A stretch of 9,797 nucleotides of DNA from JBGOUJ01 sp041477005 (lineage in GTDB: Bacteria > Acidobacteriota > Terriglobia > Bryobacterales > JACQDG01): contig JBGOUJ010000267.1 in the NCBI GenBank assembly GCA_041477005.1, positions 1 through 9,797 on the forward strand. Reading direction: 5' to 3'. Below, one piece after another: positions 5,352 to 9,797 of the stretch. Numbering within the stretch: the first letter of the stretch is position 1; each line of letters starts with the position of its first letter. The position numbers were made by a program, and so were the translations under genes. Below the pieces are notes generated by a model. It worked only from the letters and a program-made list of their open reading frames with translations, ran no database searches and was not told the origin of the DNA.

Positions 5352-6662
5352 ATGTGGAAGATTTGGTGCCTGGCGGTGGCAGTATGGCCGTCGTACGCGC
5401 AGGTGACTGCGCTGGCCCACGCGACGGTAGTTGACGGTACCGGAAGACCGGCGTCGAGCGACACGACGGTTCTCATCGACGGAGGAACCATACGGGAGGT
5501 CGGGCCCGCCGCGCGCCTGAAGATCCCCGCGGATGCCTCTACAGTGGATCTCACCGGGAAGTTCGTCATTCCTGGGATCATCAACCTGCACGGCCATGTG
5601 GGACTCACCAAGGGGTTGATCGCCGACGCGAGCAACCATACCCGAGAGAACATCGAATCCCAACTGCATACTTATGCAATCTATGGGGTTACGACCGTGG
5701 TCAGCCTCGGGCACGATAACGAATTGATGATCACCGTGCGTGATAAGCAGCGCCGGGGCAAACTCTCTGGAGCGAGAGTTCTCACTGCCGGGACGGGATT
5801 CTCCCTGAGAGGCGGGTATCCTCTGGCGGTTGCGCCCTTCGTAAAGGGACTTGCCTTCGAGGTGGCCGATGCCGCCGAAGCGGCGGCTTACGTCGACTCG
5901 CTCGCAAAAATGCGCGTGGACCTGGTGAAGATGTGGGTAGACGACTATCGCGGCCGGCTGCCGAAGCTTACACCAACCATCTGGAGAGCGGCCATCCAAA
6001 GGGCGCACGGGCATGGGCTGAAGGTGTTCGCACATATGTGGGACTTGGAGGACGCCCGGGGCCTTGCCCGGGACGGCATCGACGTGATCGCGCACAGCAT
6101 CCGCGACCAGGAAGTGGACGCCGACCTGATTGCGCTCTTCAAGAAAAACAATGTTACGGCAGTCGCCACAGCTACCCGCGAGCGGTCCCTCTTCGTCTAC
6201 ACATCCAGCCCGCAGTGGCTCGACGACCCATTTTTTGTTAAGTGCACCACGCCGGATGTGATTCGCGAGCTGAAGGGCGGCGCCTTCCGGAGGCGACAAG
6301 CGTCGGACCCGGACTTGGATCTCTATCGGCGAGCCTTTGACATGGATATGCGCAATCTCAAGCGGCTGGCTGACGCCGGCGTGCGCATCGGGTTCGGAAC
6401 CGACAGCGGCCAGCCCGGCCGGTTCCCGGGATTCTTTGAGCACTGGGAGATGGAGCTGATGGTCCAGGCCGGCCTTACGCCGATGCAGGTCATCCAGTCC
6501 TTTTCTCGAAACGCCGCTGAAGCACTCGGGGCAAAGTCGCTTGGGACGATCGAGCCTGGCAAGGCCGCCGACTTAGTCGTGCTCGACCGCGACCCGCTGC
6601 AAGACATCCGCAACACGCGCGCCATTGACGCCGTGTACGTGGGAGGAAGGAAGCTCCAGTAG
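5352..6662 (+). CDS. Secreted metal-dependent amidohydrolase (imidazolonepropionase/prolidase-like)
   Basis: This 436-residue protein of the amidohydrolase superfamily is predicted to be exported. Residues 1-17 (MWKIWCLAVAVWPSYAQ) form a short signal peptide with a likely cleavage around Ala16; there is no clear lipobox. The N-terminal beta-sandwich part contains DGTG and GKFVIPGIINLHGH, and the metal-binding HxH is His80/His82. Other ligands expected in the TIM barrel are visible: Lys193 in DLVKMWVDD (a candidate carboxylated lysine), His228 in VFAHMWD, His248 in VIAHS, and Asp351 in GTDSG. The C-terminus returns to the sandwich with GTIEPGKAADLVVLDRDPL. All binuclear-site residues are present, so it should be active on an amide, peptide or cyclic imide bond; the substrate is unknown. 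It has its own promoter at 5269-5296 and is followed after 139 bp by a TonB-dependent receptor gene. Length and layout are normal for the family. Confidence 0.9.
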   Translation: MWKIWCLAVAVWPSYAQVTALAHATVVDGTGRPASSDTTVLIDGGTIREVGPAARLKIPADASTVDLTGKFVIPGIINLHGHVGLTKGLIADASNHTRENIESQLHTYAIYGVTTVVSLGHDNELMITVRDKQRRGKLSGARVLTAGTGFSLRGGYPLAVAPFVKGLAFEVADAAEAAAYVDSLAKMRVDLVKMWVDDYRGRLPKLTPTIWRAAIQRAHGHGLKVFAHMWDLEDARGLARDGIDVIAHSIRDQEVDADLIALFKKNNVTAVATATRERSLFVYTSSPQWLDDPFFVKCTTPDVIRELKGGAFRRRQASDPDLDLYRRAFDMDMRNLKRLADAGVRIGFGTDSGQPGRFPGFFEHWEMELMVQAGLTPMQVIQSFSRNAAEALGAKSLGTIEPGKAADLVVLDRDPLQDIRNTRAIDAVYVGGRKLQ

Positions 6663-6703
6663 CCAGTGACGCATTTGCACTTGCATACACCAAGGGGTGA
6701 GTC

Positions 6704-6724
6704 GTTCCGGACCAAGGCCGGAAC
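6704..6724. repeat. Inverted repeat between the amidohydrolase and receptor genes
   Basis: GTTCCGG (6704-6710) and CCGGAAC (6718-6724) form a perfect 7-bp dyad with a 7-nt spacer. It lies 41 bp after the amidohydrolase stop and 77 bp before the receptor start. There is no T-run, so it is either a weak transcription barrier or an operator; sequence alone does not decide. Confidence 0.4.
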
Positions 6725-6786
6725 CAAAACATGGGTCGACGCAGCGGGAATACGAAGGATGTATTAGACCGCATAGCTCGGTTAAC

Positions 6787-6794
6787 GGGGGAGG
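6787..6794 (+). promoter_or_regulatory. Ribosome binding site deciding the receptor start
   Basis: GGGGGAGG at 6787-6794 is a strong Shine-Dalgarno. It lies 7 nt before ATG 6802 but only 1 nt before the in-frame ATG 6796, so the later ATG is preferred. Confidence 0.7.
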
Positions 6795-6801
6795 TATGTT
6801 T

Positions 6802-9797
6802 ATGCAAACCATCATTCAGGTACTGGCTGTGGTGGTGCTCCTGGTCGGGGCAGCACCGCTTGCCGGCCAAACCTTCGGTGAAATCACCGGCGAGGTCACC
6901 GATACGACGGCTGGGATCATTGTTGGGGCTGGGGTTACCGTCAAGAATGTAGCCACAAATCAGGTCCGCCGCGTGGAGACGAACGCCACCGGGAATTACA
7001 CGGTTCCCTTCCTGGTACCGGGAATTTACGATGTTCAGGTTGAGAGCTCCGGGTTCAAGGCAGCCAACCGGCGGGGCGTGGACCTACAGGTCGGGGCGGC
7101 GGCGCGGATCAACTTTGCGCTCGAGGTGGGCGAGATCACGCAGCGGGTGGAAGTGACCGGCGGCGCGCCGATGCTTACGACCGAGAGTGCGACCCTGGGG
7201 ACGGTGATTGAGAACAAGAGGATCGTCGAACTGCCGCTCAATGGGCGCAACTATTTACAACTGGTGGCGCTCAGTCCCAATGTGGTGGCGGAGAGCGGGT
7301 CTAACCAGTCCGCCAGTCTGCAAGGCGGGGATCGCTCGCGGCAGTCGTTCTCTCTGGCCGGGCAGCGGCTCGAGTACAACCACTACACGCTGGACGGGGT
7401 GGAAAACACGGACGTCAACTTCAATACGTACGTCCTTCGACCCTCGATAGACGCCGTGCAGGAGTTCAAGGTCCAGAGCGGCGTCTATTCAGCGGAGTTT
7501 GGCCGGTCCATCGGGCAAATTAACGCCACGACCCGGTCCGGGACGAATGAGCTCCATGCCAGCATGTTTGAGTTCCTTCGCAATTCGGCGCTCGACGCCA
7601 AAGAGTGGCAGCAGCAAGGTAACAAGAACCCATTCCGCCGAAACCAGTTCGGGTTCACGCTGGGCGGCCGGCTGATTCGGGACCGGTTGTTCTTCCTGTC
7701 CAATTTCGAGGCGTTGCGGGACCACAAGACGCTCCAGCAAACGGCCGGTGTGGCAACCGCCCGGATGCGGACCGGGGACATGTCGGCGCAGCCACGGGGA
7801 ATCTTTGACCCTCAATCACGGGTCTTCGCAACAGATGCGCAGGGAAACGAGCGGGCCGTTTCGGCCACGCAATTCCCCAACAACACGATTCCGCAGAGCC
7901 GTTTCAACCCGACCGCGCTAAAGCTGGAGGAGTTTCTACCCCCGCCGACAGCACCCGGCGACAGCATCCTGCGCAACTACATTCGCCAAGACCCGCGTGG
8001 TATCAGCACGGACCAGTTCCTGCAACGCATCGACTGGAACGAGAGCAACCGGTCGAGTTGGTTCGGACGCTTTGGCTGGAGCGATGAGTTTGAAGAGCTA
8101 ACCTCCACGTTCCCTTACCCCGGACGGGTGACGGCCAAGGTCTACCAGACGGTGCTCTCGAACACGCGCACGCTGGGGACCACCACCGTCAACGAGCTTC
8201 GCTTCGGCTATAACCAGTTCCAGAACAATAAGGTCGGTTACAATAGCTTCGTCCGGGACGTCACGACGGAGCTGGGCATCCCGGGGTTGAAGTCGGTCAC
8301 CGCCGCCTCCTGGGGTTTCCCCGATATTGGGCTGAGCAACGGGCTCAGCGGGAACAGCGAGCCCAACCCGTACGTTACCCGCAACCACACGTTTCAGTTG
8401 ATGGATAACGTGTCGATCGTACGAGGCCGCCACACGCTGAAGTTCGGCGCGGAGGTCCGGCGCGACCGTTACAACGAGTTGGGCAACTCCTTTGCACGCG
8501 GGTCGTTCACTTTCTCGGGCTCGGCGACGTTCGACCCGGCCAACCGAACCACCACCGGGTTCTCGTTCGCCGACTTCCTGCTAGGAGAATCTTTATCATC
8601 GGAACGCGGCCTCAATTTGTCCAACACCATGCTCCGGGCCACGTCCGCTTACCTGTACTTCCAGGACGACTGGAAGATCACGCCCCGGCTGACCATGAAT
8701 CTGGGGCTGCGCTACGAGAACAACCGTCCTTGGCATGACAAATATCGGGGTATTCTCAATATCCAAATGTTCGACCCCGGGGTAGGGCCGGGCGGTTTGC
8801 TGAGCGGGACCAAGGTGCCGATCATGACCCGGCCTGGCAGCGGAGATTTCTACCAGGGCATTCCCTTCCGGTTCCACGACGGAATCCCGGTCCAGGCGGG
8901 TGATCAGTTCATCGGCCGGTCGTTGGTAAACTCCGACAACAACGACTTCGCGCCGCGCCTGGGCTTAGCCTACAGCCCCACCGACCGCTGGACGTTTCGC
9001 GCGGGGGCGGGAGTGTTCTATGCGAAAGACTCGACACAGATCGTGTGGGACATGGGGCGCAATATGGCTGGCCGCGGGAGACTCGACGCCAACCAGGAAC
9101 GGCCCAACTCCAACCTCAGCGACCCGTGGAAGTTCCAGCGGGAGGCGTACCAATGCACAGGCTGGACCGGGACCTGCCTTGGACCCCCGCAATTGCTGAC
9201 CAACTCTGTCGGGCGCCGCAGCCCCTACGTGACCCAGTGGCTGTTCAACATTCAGCGGCAGCTCAGTAACGATATTGCGCTGGAGGTGGGCTATCAAGGC
9301 AGCGAGGGGCACAAGCTGGAACGCTATCGAATTTGGAATCAGCCCGTGTCCAGGACGGGTCCGAGCGACTCCCGAACGCCCGAGCAGCGCCGCCCGTGGC
9401 CGGCCTACGGCAACTTCCAAATGGTGGATGGCTCCGCCAATTCGAATTATCACGCCCTGAGCGCGAAGCTCACGCAGCGCTTTTCGCGGGGGCTGACCTA
9501 CCTGGTCGGGTACACCTGGTCGAAGTCCATCGACAGCGGCAGTGCGATCCGCAACAACACGGGCGACAACCAATGGCCGGCAGATAGCTATAATCTGCAC
9601 CGCGAGCGCGCACTGTCGCAGTTTCACGAGGGCCGGCGCTTCGTGGCATCCTTGCTGTACGAGCTGCCACTGGGGGCCGGCAAGCCTTTCGCCAACTGGC
9701 GGGGTGTGGCGGACAAGGTGCTCGGCGGCTGGCAAATGGGAAGTATCCTGACCTTCGCGGACGGAACGCCGCAACACGTGGGAGGCATCGGCGACAC
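6802..9797 (+). CDS. TonB-dependent receptor with carboxypeptidase-regulatory-like N-terminal domain (Oar-like; 3' end outside window)
   Basis: The frame is open from ATG 6802 to the end of the window, 998 complete codons plus two bases, with no stop; relatives are usually about 1050-1200 residues, so little is missing. Residues 1 to about 22 are a signal peptide with a long hydrophobic core (VLAVVVLLVGAAPLA). A carboxypeptidase-regulatory-like beta-sandwich follows: FGEITGEVTDT, NATGNYTVPFLVPGIYDVQV, then EVTGGAP. The plug region carries ELPLNGRN (143-150), LDGVENTD (197-204), VQEFKVQSGVYSAEFGR (219-235) and NATTRSGTN (241-249). Beyond about residue 250 come the alternating aromatic strands of a 22-strand outer-membrane barrel, such as FGRFGW, YFQDDWKITPRLTMNLGLRYE and NNDFAPRLGLAY. 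It should be an energy-coupled outer-membrane transporter of unknown ligand. The preceding secreted amidohydrolase might act on an imported or surface-bound compound, but only adjacency suggests this. The class is highly expanded in Solibacter-type Acidobacteria, which is the main clue to the host. Confidence 0.93.
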   Translation, partial: MQTIIQVLAVVVLLVGAAPLAGQTFGEITGEVTDTTAGIIVGAGVTVKNVATNQVRRVETNATGNYTVPFLVPGIYDVQVESSGFKAANRRGVDLQVGAAARINFALEVGEITQRVEVTGGAPMLTTESATLGTVIENKRIVELPLNGRNYLQLVALSPNVVAESGSNQSASLQGGDRSRQSFSLAGQRLEYNHYTLDGVENTDVNFNTYVLRPSIDAVQEFKVQSGVYSAEFGRSIGQINATTRSGTNELHASMFEFLRNSALDAKEWQQQGNKNPFRRNQFGFTLGGRLIRDRLFFLSNFEALRDHKTLQQTAGVATARMRTGDMSAQPRGIFDPQSRVFATDAQGNERAVSATQFPNNTIPQSRFNPTALKLEEFLPPPTAPGDSILRNYIRQDPRGISTDQFLQRIDWNESNRSSWFGRFGWSDEFEELTSTFPYPGRVTAKVYQTVLSNTRTLGTTTVNELRFGYNQFQNNKVGYNSFVRDVTTELGIPGLKSVTAASWGFPDIGLSNGLSGNSEPNPYVTRNHTFQLMDNVSIVRGRHTLKFGAEVRRDRYNELGNSFARGSFTFSGSATFDPANRTTTGFSFADFLLGESLSSERGLNLSNTMLRATSAYLYFQDDWKITPRLTMNLGLRYENNRPWHDKYRGILNIQMFDPGVGPGGLLSGTKVPIMTRPGSGDFYQGIPFRFHDGIPVQAGDQFIGRSLVNSDNNDFAPRLGLAYSPTDRWTFRAGAGVFYAKDSTQIVWDMGRNMAGRGRLDANQERPNSNLSDPWKFQREAYQCTGWTGTCLGPPQLLTNSVGRRSPYVTQWLFNIQRQLSNDIALEVGYQGSEGHKLERYRIWNQPVSRTGPSDSRTPEQRRPWPAYGNFQMVDGSANSNYHALSAKLTQRFSRGLTYLVGYTWSKSIDSGSAIRNNTGDNQWPADSYNLHRERALSQFHEGRRFVASLLYELPLGAGKPFANWRGVADKVLGGWQMGSILTFADGTPQHVGGIGD

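Noticed and set aside
5301..6443. 380-codon open frame on the minus strand
   Set aside because: It is antisense to the amidohydrolase, whose metal ligands and signal peptide are all in the plus-strand frame. No family is recognisable.
6796..6801. ATG 6796 as the receptor start
   Set aside because: The strong GGAGG ends 1 nt before it. ATG 6802, in the same frame, has the normal 7-nt spacing.
8965..9777. 270-codon open frame on the minus strand
   Set aside because: It is antisense to the barrel region of the receptor, which reads without interruption on the plus strand.

Overview
The window looks like a piece of an Acidobacteria chromosome, most likely a Bryobacterales / 'Ca. Solibacter'-type organism. 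This rests on high-GC coding sequence and on a very long TonB-dependent receptor with a carboxypeptidase-regulatory-like N-terminus and the ELPLNGRN signature, a class greatly expanded in that group. A secreted amidohydrolase of the kind common there sits directly before it. The taxonomic call is inference from protein style; no rRNA or other marker is present.

Left part (1-2600, + strand). The 3' two thirds of gnd (6-phosphogluconate dehydrogenase) is followed by a HAD-family phosphatase, a C-terminal scrap of an MmcQ/YjbR (DUF419) gene, and an AhpD-like carboxymuconolactone decarboxylase (CMD) family gene. The CMD gene is the most interesting item. Its reading frame is interrupted only by a TGA at 2234-2236. 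That TGA falls exactly where the second cysteine of the family's CxxC redox motif belongs (Cys-Gly-Leu-TGA), and the same frame continues for 104 more homologous codons. A perfect 7-bp hairpin with a GUG loop begins 11 nt after the TGA, with its loop 18 nt downstream, which fits a bacterial SECIS element. I read this as a candidate selenoprotein (CxxU) rather than two ORFs.

Middle part (2600-5340). A small cold-shock protein gene lies on the minus strand, convergent with the CMD gene, with a recognisable extended -10 promoter and a leader of about 100 nt. Divergent from it is a gene for a membrane-anchored MutS-like ATPase that keeps the core and ATPase domains but lacks the mismatch-recognition domain. 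Between that gene and the amidohydrolase lies a frameshifted N-terminal remnant of an IS1380-type transposase. The apparent promoter of the amidohydrolase begins within a few bases of where the remnant stops being recognisable.

Right part (5350-9797). A secreted metal-dependent amidohydrolase is followed by the TonB-dependent receptor, which runs off the end of the window with about 1000 codons open. The two may form an envelope uptake/processing pair, but that is inference from adjacency. No rRNA, tRNA, CRISPR array or intact mobile element was seen.
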